Of a stretch of DNA of 64,000 nt, positions 10,691-22,333 are shown one piece after another (within the stretch, counting starts at the first letter, position 1; the number at the start of each line of letters is the position of its first letter). The notes under the pieces were generated by a model. That model saw only the letters and a program-made list of their open reading frames with translations, was not told the DNA's origin and ran no database searches. Made by a program: the position numbers and the translations under genes. Source of the stretch: Morinoia aosen (lineage: Eukaryota > Arthropoda > Malacostraca > Amphipoda > Talitridae); the NCBI GenBank assembly GCA_030386875.1, contig CM059569.1:42695842-42759841 (forward strand), written 5' to 3'.

Positions 10691-10990
10691 TTCATGCTTC
10701 CTTAAAACGACACTTGTGAACATTGACCGAAACAAGCGATTTCATATATTATTTCCTGGCGTCAAGAATTGCGAAGTTTTATGTCATGTACATGTAAACT
10801 GTCAAAAGTGTTTTCACCCCACAATGAAAATGCATCGTCCATGAAATTGTGTTATCTCTTATAATTATCATTACATGTATTATCAAATGTAGATTAAGCT
10901 AGATTAGGAGTTCATTGCCCCCAATAATTTCTTTTCGACTAGTGACACGAGTTTTTCAATACTCGTGCGTGTGTATCATCTAAGTATATT

Positions 10991-11065
10991 AATTTTAAGA
11001 TATTTAAAAACCAATGATTGTAATATTGTACAATCTCTATTGGAAATAAACTGTTTTCTTTCTTT
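10991..11065 (+). mobile_element. Retroposon 3' tail, second copy
   Basis: GATATTTAAAAACCAATG followed by ATTGGAAATAAACTG and TTTTCTTTCTTT parallels 5848-5950, here with a short unexpanded tail. Confidence 0.5.
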
Positions 11066-11069
11066 AAAT

Positions 11070-11750
11070 GCTACCGGCTCTGTCCAGGAGCCTCACCCTT
11101 CGCACATAGAGCTGGCAATAACAACAAACAACCGAGCTACAACAACACGTGTTTCACCCGCGCTCAGCGAAATACCTGCGCCCCTGGCGACAGTTTAGGA
11201 CCCTGTGACCTGGAATGCACGGCGCTTCTCGGCTATTTTTTCCTTCTTTAATGAAGATAAAAGACGTGCACTATGATATGACGATGCAACACTTGGGTAA
11301 GAGACTAGTAGTATGATTTGAAAACCAACTCGGGCTCATTTTAATGTTTTTCTGCAAGCGTTGGCCAGCGTTTCTGCAAGCGTTATCCAGCGTTTTTTAC
11401 AGGCGTTGGGCAGCGCCCTTTTCGCATTCCTCCATAAGTGCGAGAGGAAATGCATGGCTGCAGCATGACTCAGATCTGCCATTATATGAGAGTTGCTTGC
11501 GCATGAGTCGACAACCTGTCCCTTCAGGAATATGTTTCCTTGTTGCTTGTGGTACTATAATCTGCACCTTCAGGAGTGTATACCATTTTTGGTTGTGAAT
11601 TTGTGATACCATTCTTCTCTATATCCGTTCCGTGAATGCTTGGCGCATCTCACCCGACTGGTAGAATTTGGGCTTGTGGTTCTGCTGATAGCCATGGTGT
11701 CTGCCCCCCTGGACGAATGGAGATGTTGTGCTTGGATATGTTATTGTGGC
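11070..11750. other. Spacer with a short 22-bp triplication
   Basis: TTTCTGCAAGCGTTGGCCAGCG is repeated three times with changes at 11347-11415. An 84-codon plus-strand frame (11344-11598) overlaps it and has no recognisable domain. Confidence 0.5.
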
Positions 11751-11752
11751 TA

Positions 11753-12022
11753 TTTTAATTAGTTTGTTGGTGGGGACTTGTCATTGTCATGTTATTGTAG
11801 CTCATTAATTAGTTTATTTGTAGGGACTTGTCATTGTCATGTTATTGTACCTCATTAATTACTTTATTTGTAGGGACTTGTCATTGTCATGTTATTGTAC
11901 CTCATTAATTAGTTTATTTGTAGGGACTTGTCATTGTCATGTTATTGTACCTCATTAATTAGTTTATTTGTAGGGACCTGTCATTGTCATGTTATTTTAC
12001 TTTATTAATTAGTTTATTTCTC
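11753..12022. repeat. 50-bp tandem repeat, about 5 copies
   Basis: TAGGGACTTGTCATTGTCAT then GTTATTGTACCTCATTAATT then AGTTTATTTG recurs every 50 bp (for example 11821 and 11871). Only scattered substitutions occur, so it is young. Confidence 0.95.
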
Positions 12023-12290
12023 TAAACTTTCGTTGTCACATTATATCAGAATTATCATTGTCATGTTATACAATGTCATTATACCTTCTCTACGCACCGC
12101 GCTCAGCGGCCAGGGGCAATGCACTAGTCAGCAACTGTACCAAATCCTCCACGTTTTCCACAAGTTGAATTTATCAACACTTTACGCAATCGTAGCGGTA
12201 CAGCCTGTGGGAAAATTTTAAGTGTCTACTTGGCTACACTGTGTACATTTTTACGGCTAAAATTATCAATGTTTTTTTTTTTAAGTTTAA

Positions 12291-12500
12291 CACTTTGACG
12301 GCAATTAGTTAAATATCCACCTCAAGTTTATAGTCAACTGTTGTAAGCAATCTTGAAAATAGCAAACGTTAACTAGATCATGCCCTAATTTAGCTTTAAC
12401 TAAGTACGTTTTTACGAAAAATTGAGTTTGTGACTACTGGTCGATCAGCAGCATTATAACCCATCCGTGGCCACCGGTGGCGCACGTTGCGGTCAAAGTG
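12291..12500 (-). mobile_element. TTAA-flanked MITE, family A, copy 1
   Basis: Inverted ends CACTTTGACGGC on the left and GCGGTCAAAGTG on the right; TTAA at 12287-12290 and TCAC after the right end. The interior carries CCACCGGTGG and CGACCAG-type blocks shared with copies at 25170, 27555 and 42514. About 210 bp and non-coding. A TTAA target with C-rich TIRs is typical of piggyBac-type elements, so this is probably a non-autonomous piggyBac derivative. Confidence 0.7.
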
Positions 12501-12504
12501 TCAC

Positions 12505-12794
12505 AAAGAAGGATTTTGGTCCAAGAAAAACTCGCATGGTAGAAGTTGGCAAATAAACTCTTATTCCGCAACTGTACTGTTACTACTACGTGATACATTT
12601 GATGATTCCGGATGATATCTATGGAATAAGTTAGAAAAAATTCAGTCAACATTTTTATCCAACCACTGTCAATCGTTAAAATATTTCGTAAAATTTAGAG
12701 CGTTTTCTGCCCATGCCACATTTCAATAAAGATGATATCTATGGAAGATAATAGTTCTTATGCTTGTTCTTTAAATCTCTGTGGTGTAATTAGA
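12505..12794. other. Spacer, no gene recognised
   Basis: AT-rich unique sequence containing two GATGATATCTATGGAA words (12612 and 12731); nothing else stands out. Confidence 0.4.
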
Positions 12795-13015
12795 GGCGAG
12801 GGCGGGACCCTTTGCTAAAGGATTAGAGCACTCGCCTATCGTGCAGCAGGTCGCGAATTCGAACGCAACGGCAAGTCTGGTGTTTCTTCCCTTGGGAAAT
12901 AGAAGTTGACAGCAATTCCCCCGTCCTCTCAAGCATTAACATCGGCTCAAACGGGAATATCGGTCACTGAGTTCTGGTATTAAAATAAAGGCATTTCAAA
13001 AGCCAAAGTTAGGTC
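12795..13015 (+). mobile_element. tRNA-derived SINE, copy 2
   Basis: A-box-like region around GCTAAAGGATTAGAGCACTC and B-box-like CGCGAATTCGAACGC, then CCTTGGGAAATAGAAGTTGA, GCAATTCCCCC and a 3' block GGTATTAAAATAAAGGCATT. The blocks are in the same order as in 5386-5615. The two copies have diverged substantially. Confidence 0.7.
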
Positions 13016-13555
13016 CGAAGTGCATCTTCTTGCCCCGAATAAAACATCCTTACCTTTATGCTTCCAACTATGGCTGCTGCTGCCGTCCTGTGGTCTGAGC
13101 GATGTTACACAGAGAACTCGTATTGTGTAGAGGTATAATTTCTCCAAGAATTAAACCTAGCATCTATGTAGGTGTCTCAGAAGCTAAACATCAGGGACGA
13201 TTTGTGCTCACAGAAACGTTGCATCATGAGTCATTTCCTAACGAATAGAGACAATTTCCAAGCAGACGTTCAGGTTTGAGCACCATCAGTTAGCAGGAAT
13301 GTTTCATTACTAGCTCAAGTTTCGCTCTGCAGGTGAGAAAAACACCACCAGTCTTGCATCAGATAAATGCCTCTATAGTGATAGAAAGGGTCTCCAAGCG
13401 AACAAAGCAAGGTTTAAAGAAGTCGTCTACGTGCGCTTGCAAGTGCTTCCACGTTAATTCTAGGGTTAAAACAAAAGGTGTTTTCACATAAGATACATTT
13501 TGGTGTGCCTTAAGGCAGTCGATGGAAATTGCAGTGGAGGGATGGTTCAGTTCGT
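13016..13555. other. Spacer, no gene recognised
   Basis: No frame over 60 codons, no repeats and no RNA-like structure noticed. Confidence 0.4.
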
Positions 13556-13712
13556 AGTGAATGAATGGTCCTTCCCAATAGACTATTCAGTACAAATAGA
13601 CTTTTCAGTTCAGATGGACCGTTCAGTTCAAATGGACGGTTCAGTTCAGATGGACCATTTAGTTTTCAGATGATCTATTTAGTTCAGATGGACAATTCAA
13701 TTCAAATGGTCG
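13556..13712. repeat. Degenerate 16-18-bp repeat
   Basis: GTTCAGATGGACC and TTCAGTTCAAATGGAC variants recur about nine times with irregular spacing. Confidence 0.8.
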
Positions 13713-14475
13713 CTGTGTGATTGATTAACTCAGCGTAAAAACACATTAATTCAGCCTTACCCACAAGTTGGCCGGAGTACTGCGGCTCTGCGCACACAAC
13801 CTGACGGACGTACGTCCAACTGCTCGGACTTGATTTCAGTCCATGTAATTACGCGTATGAGCATTTTGAAGTGCAGGTCAATGTTGTTCCTGTTTTAGCC
13901 ATGATATTTAACAGTATGATTTTTTTGCACATTTATAATCCTTTCATGACTTCTTACTGGGCTAAAACTTTTTATTATGAAAACAACTTCAGCTTGTTTC
14001 TTGCGGTATTACATCAGAAAATAACTAATTAATTAAACAATTACCTCCATCATGTGATAACCGCTGAAAGTATTTATCGTAGAAACGAACTGAATTCCTT
14101 TCATACAATTTTTGTCTTCTACCCTCTCTTACCAATAACATCAAACTTTGAACTTTACTCAAGACTGCCAAAATACAATTTCCGAATAAAATAAAATAAT
14201 ATTAAACTACCTCTGCACAGCGTTCGTTCGTAATCGTGATTAGTACATCAAATTCAAATGCGTTCTTACTGAACGTTGAACTTCATCACAACGCAGTCCA
14301 GTACGTCACCAAGTTGTGCGTAGTCTGCACTTATGCAACACAAGGAGGTCGAATGGTGTTGTGTGCAACGCGCATGGAACTGCCTGGAACCTGTCTGTAA
14401 ACGAACGTTCTGGTAGCCTTGCGCATCTTCAGGGCGTGCGGGATGATATAACGTACCTCAGTCCGAACTCCACGG
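13713..14475. other. AT-rich spacer, no gene recognised
   Basis: No notable open frame, array or inverted repeat seen across this stretch. Confidence 0.4.
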
Positions 14476-14685
14476 TGGGGGATAGAAAATAGGATTGCTC
14501 TCGCCTCCACGTTGGTGGACAGAAAATAGAAGTGCAGTGGCGATGGCCTCCACATTGGGACAGAAAATAGGAGTGCACTGGCCTCCACTTTGGGATATAG
14601 AAAATAGGAGTGGAGTGGTATCCACGTTTGGGGACAGAAAATAGGATTGCAGGGATACTGGCCTCCACGTTGGGGGACTAGGGGA
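14476..14685. repeat. About 40-bp tandem repeat, 5 copies
   Basis: GGACAGAAAATAGGAGTGCA with TGGCCTCCACGTTGG recurs with spacing of about 40 bp and small indels. Minus-strand frames here are repeat translations. Confidence 0.85.
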
Positions 14686-15395
14686 ATGCGAATGCATTTG
14701 GTTCTCGTGTTGCTGAGTGTCTCTGTGCTTTTTTGGGTCATCTAGTTGCTGCCTATGGCACTGGATTACCCATACTACGTCACAGCGCGACCGCTTAGCA
14801 CCAAACTCAGATAAAAAAACGTGAGGGCCAGGCAAGTAAAGTTTTATGCTAATTGACTGAAAGTTGGATGGTTTTTACAAAATATTTATCGGAAATAGCG
14901 CAAAATTGTTATTTGATGTGATTGATTTTTAGACCGAGACCGGGCTTGATCGAAGAGAGTATTCTGATGTAAATAGAGGTGATCGCCAGACGAAGTGCAT
15001 GCCAGTGTGTGTTGACTAAATTTACATCTGATGCGAATCAGCGCTAAATGAGGTTAGGAATCTTCAATTAGAACTACGAGTTACAGAGCTGCACTATAAC
15101 GAAGTGCTCGTAAGGGTAGAGCTGTGGTTTGCTTTATCATTCGGTGCAAGTTGTTGCGAGGATGTTGTCATGCATTATACACGTACACTAGGTATGAGTG
15201 TAAATGAAACTATTTTTGACAAGAAAATAATCACTCGTCTAGAGTTATGCGAAATATGCAATATATTCTCTGAATATAGCAAAGTCAAATTAAAAACAAA
15301 TAAAACTTGACCACCTGAATAAAGCTTCTGCTCGTCAAAGATCTCGTCGAATTACAGAGCGACGTCTTGTTTGAGAAACAGACGCCCGGTGAACG
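14686..15395. other. Spacer, no gene recognised
   Basis: A 68-codon plus-strand frame (15104-15310) has no known motif. No tandem repeats. Confidence 0.4.
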
Positions 15396-15399
15396 TAAC

Positions 15400-15508
15400 A
15401 GAGTAAAAACTCTGTGATTTTTTTCTGTGTGAGCGGAAAACTCTGTAAGTTTTTCTGTATGGGTAAAAACTCTGTGAATTTTTTCCGTGTGAAAACTCTG
15501 TGAATTCA
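15400..15508. repeat. About 30-bp repeat, 4 degenerate copies
   Basis: AAAACTCTGTGAATTTTTTC and CTGTGTGAGCG-type words recur between 15405 and 15505. Confidence 0.75.
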
Positions 15509-15679
15509 GAGTCAAACTCCACCGAAATCCACCGAAATCATGACGCAACTCCACCTCCACAACCGTCCCCAACGTGAGCCACGTTATGCAAGGTCGTATC
15601 GAGCTGAGGACCCCACAGTGACCCAAGGAAGAAGGGACTCGTTGACCAGGGAATCTCCCCGCAGCCCCGCGGTGGGTTT

Positions 15680-16042
15680 TTGTCCCTAGAGCCGGGCTGG
15701 GGACTTGATATTCCGCCACGTCTCCTGGCTGCTGTAATTGCGGGGCTGGCGAGACTGAGTTGCCTCGGTGTCGAGGCTACGATGTCGAGCGAGTCAGGTT
15801 GTCGCCGGGAAGGGAAAGGAGAAAACACGCGGTTTTCTCGGATGTCTTCTCTTGTAGGTGTCTCTCCCATGGACACGTGGAACAGCAAATATCATGAACA
15901 AATTTATCTCCGTAGAAAACTGGACATGCGCTTTTCTTCGATGTCATCTCTCGTAGGGGTCCCCCATGGAAAAACGACGTGGAAATGCGAAAATCATGAA
16001 AAATTTTGTCACTGTGGAAAAGTGATAAATGATGTGCTTTGA
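15680..16042 (+). other. Open frame with an internal 33-residue duplication
   Basis: A 120-codon frame with two phased segments about 99 bp apart, RFSRMSSLVGVSPMDTW and RFSSMSSLVGVPHGKTTW. The frame is preserved across the duplication and the DNA is less biased than in the satellites, but I do not recognise the sequence. It could be an exon fragment, a mobile-element ORF remnant or chance. No start or splice context decides. Confidence 0.25.
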
Positions 16043-17008
16043 GGTTATTTTCAGTATGTCATTCAAATATTAACCAAGTGTGGAAAAAGCCGACTGGCTA
16101 TGAAGCTTTCCAATAGCAATCATAGCTTAATTGAATTTTACTAATGCAAACTAGATCGTGGTAGGCCTCTATCAGCTGTCGGAAGATTAGCTTTAGTGTT
16201 AAATAGTATTTGCGTCTCTGAACATATTAGTATATATTATGAGGAGCGAGCGGAAAAAATATTTTATTCATTTCTACGTTTCGAAATCGAGTACTTAGAA
16301 AAATTATTCGAGCTCTCTTGCTGTATTCGCGGGTACTGGTGGCTGAACATCTTTTAGATAAATATTCTCTGTTCCGTAGCAGAAATATGTTACGACCTGT
16401 ACCTCGTTCTCGTGATATTCGTGTTTCGTGTCTAAATCAATTTCATCCAACGAGCTGTCCATCTCATTCCACCTTAGGCAAAGACGATTGGTGAATAGAT
16501 AAATTAATATAAAGACATTATTCAGTGTATGGATCGCATAAATAACAAACTGCGCACCGAGGTTTCGCTGTGGAGGTATCAGAATTTGTATGACTGTTCA
16601 ATTGATATTCTAGGAATACGTAGACGAACTACGCAGCTTTGAAATGATGGCCTTCATCGTATCGCTGCTGGTAATATTGCTAGTATTCTCGTACTCCCAG
16701 AGTATGAATTGAACGTTTGTACGGCTTTTCTAATCATCGTTTCAAATTAGTACGCAACATAGGGGAACATACCGCACATAAATAATGACGATAAACTATT
16801 GTTTTTTTTGTTTAGGTTGAGTTTTATGAATTTACGAACATAATTAAGTGCGCTCGCCATTAGAATCATGTGTCCTGTCAAGGCGTTAACTCAACGCTAT
16901 GAAATGATGCACCGGTTCACTCAGTTAAAAACTATCTGCGACTGTTGTAAACTAACTATAAAATTTTAACTATAACTATAGTTAGAATTCTAACTATAAA
17001 ATTTCGAG
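16043..17008. other. AT-rich spacer ending in small palindromes
   Basis: No gene recognised. Just before the LINE remnant, 16955-17003 holds nested palindromes (AACTATAGTT, TTAGAATTCTAA) with TATAAAATTT on both sides, suggestive of an insertion junction. Confidence 0.45.
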
Positions 17009-18263
17009 GCTAGTAAAGTGCCGGTTGATTGGAGTAGCGCATATGTAGTTCCGTTGTACAAGGGGAAAGGTGACAGGTATGAGTGCAGTAATTCTAGGGG
17101 TATACGTCTACTGAGTGTCGTTGGGAAGCTGTGTGTAAGAGTTTTAATTGGAAGAGTGAGATTGTTGACGGATCGTGTGTTTGTTGAAGAACAGTGTGGC
17201 TTTAGGTGTGGTAGAGGTTGTGTGGATCAAATGTTTGCTGTGAGGCAGGTGAATGAAAAATACTTATTAAAAGGAAAAGATGTATATTGGGCATTTATGG
17301 ATCTCGAGAAGGCGTATGACAGAGTGGACCGTGAGGCTTTATGACAAGTGGTAAGTTTGTATGGAGTGGGTGGGAGACTGTTGAATGCGATCAAGAGTTC
17401 CTACATTGATAGCAGAGCATGTGTGAGAGTAGGGAATGAGGTGAGTGAATGGTTTCCAGTTGTGACAGGTGTGAGACAGGGTTGTGTGATGTCGCCGTGG
17501 TTGTTTAATTTGTTTATGGATGGTGTGGTGAGAGAAGTGAAAGCCAGAGTGTTGGGAAAAGGTGCGCAGTTGGTGGGACGAAATGGTATGTATTGGGAAG
17601 TGTGTCAGCTGTTGTTTGCAGAAGATACAGCGCTTGTGATTGATTCAGAGGAAAAACTGAGGAGACTGGTTGCAGAGTTTGGTAGAGTGTGCGAAAGGTG
17701 GAAATTGAATGTAAATGTGAATAAAAGTGAGGTGATGAGATGTTCAAGAGGTGGAGTGTTTGGAACTTTGGATGTGAGGTTGAATGGTGAAGTTTTAGAG
17801 GAGGTAGAACATTTTAGGTACCTCGGGTAGGATGTGACTGTTAAGGATAGTATGGAAGTAGAAGTGAGGCATCGAGTGAGTGAATTGGCTGTAAGATATT
17901 GGGTGCAATGAGGAAAGTGTTTGAATGCAGGAGTTTGAGTAGGAATGCTAAGAGGGGACTGTATGAACGCTTGATTGTGCCAGTTTTGTTGTATGGAGCA
18001 GAGTCCTGGGGGTTGAGAGCAGCTGAGAGGAGGAAGTTGGGTGTGTTTGAGATGAAGTGTTTGAGGAGCATGTATGGAGTAACAAGAAGAGATAGGATCA
18101 GGAATGAGTTGGTTAGGGCGCAGACGGGTGTTATCAAAAAGTTGAGCAGGCGAGTGGATGAAAGAGTGCTTGGATGGTTTGGGCATGTTGAAAGAATGAA
18201 TGTTGAGCGGCTGGTGAAATAGATATATATGTCGGAAGTGAGTGGTCTTCGAGCGCGAGGTAG
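17009..18263 (+). pseudogene. LINE (non-LTR) reverse transcriptase, broken
   Basis: Truncated 5' at about 17009 and cut by the assembly gap at 18264. In order it shows PVDWSSAYVVPLYKGKGD, FMDLEKAYDRVD (RT motif A), VRQGCVMSPWLFN (motif B), LLFAEDTALV (motif C) and WFGHVERMN near the end. Motif C should read F/Y-A-D-D; here the first Asp is Glu (17621-17623), likely inactivating. Further lesions are TGA at 17342-17344, TAG at 17828-17830, a frameshift between about 17831 and 17899, and TAG at 18220-18222. No endonuclease domain remains. I recall near-identical ORFs in crab and shrimp genomes, but the clade is unassigned. Confidence 0.9.
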
Positions 18264-18763
18264 NNNNNNNNNNNNNNNNNNNNNNNNNNNNNNNNNNNNN
18301 NNNNNNNNNNNNNNNNNNNNNNNNNNNNNNNNNNNNNNNNNNNNNNNNNNNNNNNNNNNNNNNNNNNNNNNNNNNNNNNNNNNNNNNNNNNNNNNNNNNN
18401 NNNNNNNNNNNNNNNNNNNNNNNNNNNNNNNNNNNNNNNNNNNNNNNNNNNNNNNNNNNNNNNNNNNNNNNNNNNNNNNNNNNNNNNNNNNNNNNNNNNN
18501 NNNNNNNNNNNNNNNNNNNNNNNNNNNNNNNNNNNNNNNNNNNNNNNNNNNNNNNNNNNNNNNNNNNNNNNNNNNNNNNNNNNNNNNNNNNNNNNNNNNN
18601 NNNNNNNNNNNNNNNNNNNNNNNNNNNNNNNNNNNNNNNNNNNNNNNNNNNNNNNNNNNNNNNNNNNNNNNNNNNNNNNNNNNNNNNNNNNNNNNNNNNN
18701 NNNNNNNNNNNNNNNNNNNNNNNNNNNNNNNNNNNNNNNNNNNNNNNNNNNNNNNNNNNNNNN
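18264..18763. other. Assembly gap, 500 N
   Basis: Exactly 500 N, probably a placeholder length. It separates the LINE remnant from a homogeneous 13-bp array, which likely caused the assembly break. Any reading frame across it is meaningless. Confidence 0.99.
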
Positions 18764-19283
18764 ATGGGAGGAGGAGATGGGAGGAGGAGATGGGAGGAGG
18801 AGATGGGAGGAGGAGATTGGAGGAGGAGATGGAAGGAAGAGATTGGAGGAGGAGATGGAAGGAAGAGATGGGAGGAGGAGATGGGAGGAGGAGATGGGAG
18901 GAGGAGATGGGAGGAGGAGATGGGAGGAGGAGATGGGAGGAGGAGATGGGAGGAGGAGGTGGGAGGAGGAGATGGGAGGAGGAGATGGAAGGAAGAGATT
19001 GGAGGAGGAGATGGAAGGAAGAGATGGAAGGAAGAGATGGGAGGAGGAGATGGGAGGAGGAGATGGGAGGAGGAGATGGGAGGAGGAGATTGGAGGAGGA
19101 GATGGAAGGAAGAGATTGGAGGAGGAGATGGAAGGAAGAGATGGGAGGAGGAGATGGGAGGAGGAGATGGGAGGAGGAGATGGGAGGAGGAGATGGGAGG
19201 AGGAGATGGGAGGAGGAGATGGAAGGAGGAGATGGGAGGAGAAGATGGGAGGAGGAGATGGGAGGAGGAGATGGAAGGAAGAG
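18764..19283. repeat. 13-bp purine minisatellite, about 40 copies visible
   Basis: Unit GGGAGGAGGAGAT with GGAAGGAAGAGAT and TTGGAGGAGGAGAT-type variants. The G-rich/A-rich strand asymmetry is complete. The unit is 13 bp, so all forward frames read the cycle [13 protein letters not shown]. The true array length is unknown because the gap lies on its left. Confidence 0.97.
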
Positions 19284-19344
19284 AAAATCTGTGTTGTAAA
19301 CCTCTACCTCCTGTCCTTTACTGTCTCCTGTAGTCCACATAGAG

Positions 19345-19501
19345 CAGGGGGGTTCAGAACCTGGACTGCGAGACGATATTCCAGGGGTGCGAGATAAGTC
19401 CAGGTAAATACCTGGATATTGGCATCTTTATTTCAGGGCTGCGAGGTTCCAATGTAATTCCGTTAGGGTGCGAGTGGAAAAAAAGTGTTGTGAACCCCCT
19501 A
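19345..19501. mobile_element. hAT-like MITE, degenerate
   Basis: Left end CAGGGGGGTTCAGAAC, right end GTTGTGAACCCCCTA. These read as imperfect inverted repeats of the CAGGGGTTC type common in hAT elements. The 8-bp flanks match at only about half their positions. Non-coding and about 157 bp. Confidence 0.45.
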
Positions 19502-19509
19502 GTATTAAG

Positions 19510-20790
19510 TATTAGTTTGATGAAAAGTGTAGATCTTTCTCGCTCATGAAATTGGCGGTCACACGCGGTCTCGCTCGTGAAATTAGCATGTATTTTTTAC
19601 GCGGTTCCGATGGAGGGATTGGGAGGCAGTTTGGAGTGCAGTTGATTGGGGCCGATTGATTGGCCCTTGAGACTGAATGGACAGCAACGGCCTCTTGTGA
19701 GCCGCGGTTCCTGTCTCTGGTGGTTTTGTGGTCCAACTGGTGTCCCAACTGATGGTGCTTCTTGTAGTGTCCCAACTGGTGCGCCAAGTAGTATGTACTT
19801 GATCTGGTGCGCCATTTGGTGCTCCTACTGGTATTTTATTTAGTGTTTTATAGTCTATATTCCATAATTAGATAAAGCTTTTAACTGCATTTGCTTTAGC
19901 CTTCGTGAAGGACAAACATATGGTTCACTTGAACGACCGCGTATCTAGTATACGCTCTCTAGTTAACGATGTTTGATGTATTTTTTCTTCTGTGTTTTGC
20001 CTAAATTTTTTGGGTTGGTGCTGTACATTTTGGAAGGTATTAGTACCGAAATGATTTGGGTTGGTGCAGTAAATTTTGGAAGACGTTTTCTACTGGCACA
20101 TTGCAGCGTGAATGTGGTCAACATTCTTCGCCTGAGCAGTTGCATTCACGAAGTCGCTATACAAGCAGACCATGTTGTATGATCGTGAGTACCATTGTGG
20201 CTTTAGCGGAGCTGATTGGGAACGTGCGCGTTTTGTTCAACCCAAAGCTATGTGTGGAGCAAGACCTTTTTATGCCCATAGTCATTACGGCCCTTAATTT
20301 TTATGGTTTTTATGGCCCTTAACTTGATTGTTGATGGTACAAAGTGCGGCATTGTTAGGACTGGCATTGCTGCAACGCGCTGCAACCACAGCTAAAGCCT
20401 TCTTCCTTCCCTATGGTCGGCCGCTCGTATAAACTTTTTATCATAATACTCGTTCGGTTTTCCTTTATGGGAGCGTATGGCTTCCTTTATTATTGTTTGT
20501 GTTTTTCTCGTTTCGACTTTGTCTAATGGTTCCAACTGTGCCGTGTCGTCTTATCCACTTGCTGGTGGCGTATATGGTGTGCACGCTGCTGCCCTCATCC
20601 TTTTCTTAAGAAACACCGGTGTAAAAACACCTTCGTTGAGGTTAGAGCTGTCAGCCTGAAACGGAAATTGTGTCGTGCTGTACTGACTGAAAGCTTCATT
20701 TTAAAGATTCTTCTTATGTGCCCTTCGTCTTTATTACCAAGAGAAATGAGAGATAAAAGAAGAGTAATTTTTTTCATGTGATAAATTTCA
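19510..20790. other. Spacer with short degenerate repeats
   Basis: CCAACTGGTG and GCGCCA words recur about six times at 19730-19840, and TTTGGGTTGGTGCTGTA with TTTTGGAAG is duplicated at about 20008 and 20056. Open frames of 60-91 codons overlap each other and match nothing I know. Confidence 0.5.
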
Positions 20791-20796
20791 GCAATA

Positions 20797-20892
20797 ATTG
20801 ATGAGAAGCGTTTTTCATCGGCCTAATATTTCTTTTGAGTGTTGATTTCGTTGGCCTAAAAACACTCAAATCGATGCTGGTGTTCTCATCGG
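20797..20892. repeat. Imperfect inverted repeat
   Basis: GATGAGAA at the left pairs with TTCTCATC at the right, and TTGAGTGTT pairs with AACACTCAA inside it. The interrupted hairpin has no obvious assignment. Confidence 0.45.
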
Positions 20893-21068
20893 TATCTGGC
20901 TCTTCCCTACGATGTAGGAAAGTAAGTGTCCTATTTATTAAAGTTAGCAAATCGTTCAACTTTCAGTTGCATTCACTGGAAAGACCAGAAGCTGTGTACG
21001 TCTACAGAAATTTCCGTCACGTGACCAGGCTGTGACCCCTGTCGGGCAGCCAGAATTTCTGGGGTCAG

Positions 21069-21283
21069 CCCTTTACCGTCCGCATTTTGTACTCACATTA
21101 CCGTTATCACAACCACCATCACTGAACTGGCACCGGCATCATGTAGTCACCGACATGACAACGAGCAAGACCGCTTGACAATGAACTTCGAAGAACACAT
21201 TAGGCCACGCATTTAGAAAGGAATAAAATATATTAGAGATGATTATGAAAGTGGATTTTGAAATCCACTTTGACGGTAAAGGG
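21069..21283 (-). mobile_element. TTAA-type MITE, family B, copy 1
   Basis: Ends CCCTTTACCGTCCGC and GACGGTAAAGGG, with TCAG and TTAG flanks (decayed TTAA). Next to its right end is a hairpin (21248-21271) with 11-bp arms AAAGTGGATTT. The interior TGCCGGTG/ATGATG-type blocks match copies at 29599, 34942 and 58362. TIR and flank type suggest a piggyBac-derived non-autonomous element. Confidence 0.75.
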
Positions 21284-21464
21284 TTAGCGGTCACGACTCA
21301 GGTAGCATCGTTTCTAAAGAGAAGCATCTCGATGGTCGAGTTTACTGTGCTGTCGGGTCGCTTCTATCGCACCAACTATGGCTTCAAATTTACCCAAGTC
21401 GCAAAATTAGATGAAAGATAAATAAAACGATTTTTGAACCTTATCTATGGTATCGATTAGCCCA

Positions 21465-21625
21465 TAGCGGGCGTATCATATATACCTGTGGAGTGTATAT
21501 GTCCGCAGGTATCATGCATACCTGCTAGGGTTCATACATACATGTCAGGCGTTATGATTACTTGTCAGGCATCATCTTTATAGCACTTCTAGGTATCATC
21601 ATATCTACCAGGGGTTATGTAGAAT
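21465..21625. repeat. Diverged 20-22-bp repeat, distal copy
   Basis: GCGTATCATATATACCTGT, TATCATGCATACCTGCTAG and CTTGTCAGGCATCAT blocks are colinear with 23675-23830, two kilobases away, where the same sequence leads into a regular 20-bp array. Confidence 0.75.
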
Positions 21626-21629
21626 TGCA

Positions 21630-22333
21630 TAGCGCTGTTGAGAAGCATGCCAGGAGAATCCAGGATACGGCGTGCATTGGCACAGAGTGTCCAAAGTCGC
21701 CCATTTATGGGATTTTGTTACGTCTGGATATTTTTTTGAAGTCCACTTCCATCCTTTTCAGCAGTACCCGCGAATAATTTGGGGTTAGTTTTTGCGTATA
21801 CCTAATTTCATTTTAATAGGGTTCATGTGTTGTTAACTTTTGTGGTTTATGTAGTGAATTAATTAATAATCACTGATAATTATTCAGCAACTAATTTCTA
21901 TGGTGCTTCGTGTGCTGGATTCTGCGTCGATTGAACGACCCTTTTTTTGGGGTGGGGGAGGGGCATCCTAATTAAAGATTGGCGGTCTGAGGTCTGAGTT
22001 TCTAATGAACTAATACTAGTCTGTGCTACTTACTAGTTATCATAGTTGTGTATTAGAATGCATGGCTCAACCTTGTTATCGACTGCGTTTCCTTTTAAAA
22101 ATGATCAATTAATTAAATATTAATTTGAAAGATTAAATCTACATATCGTCCAATGATAATATTTTGTACTTGCATGTATTTGATTTCATATATGTAACAA
22201 AGTGGAATTTCACGTGTATAAATATCTATGAGTGTAAATAAATCCTCGAAACCAGTTTTGCTTATCACATCCAATAGATACATATTTAACAAAAAAAAAC
22301 TCAAATTAACAAATTATTACATCATTTTTAACT
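21630..22333. other. AT-rich spacer, no gene recognised
   Basis: Frames under 75 codons only, no repeats. A G-run lies at 21950-21963. Confidence 0.4.

Noticed and set aside
17841..19340. Long frames crossing the N run on both strands
   Set aside because: They run through 500 unknown bases and a 13-bp purine array; the apparent length is meaningless.
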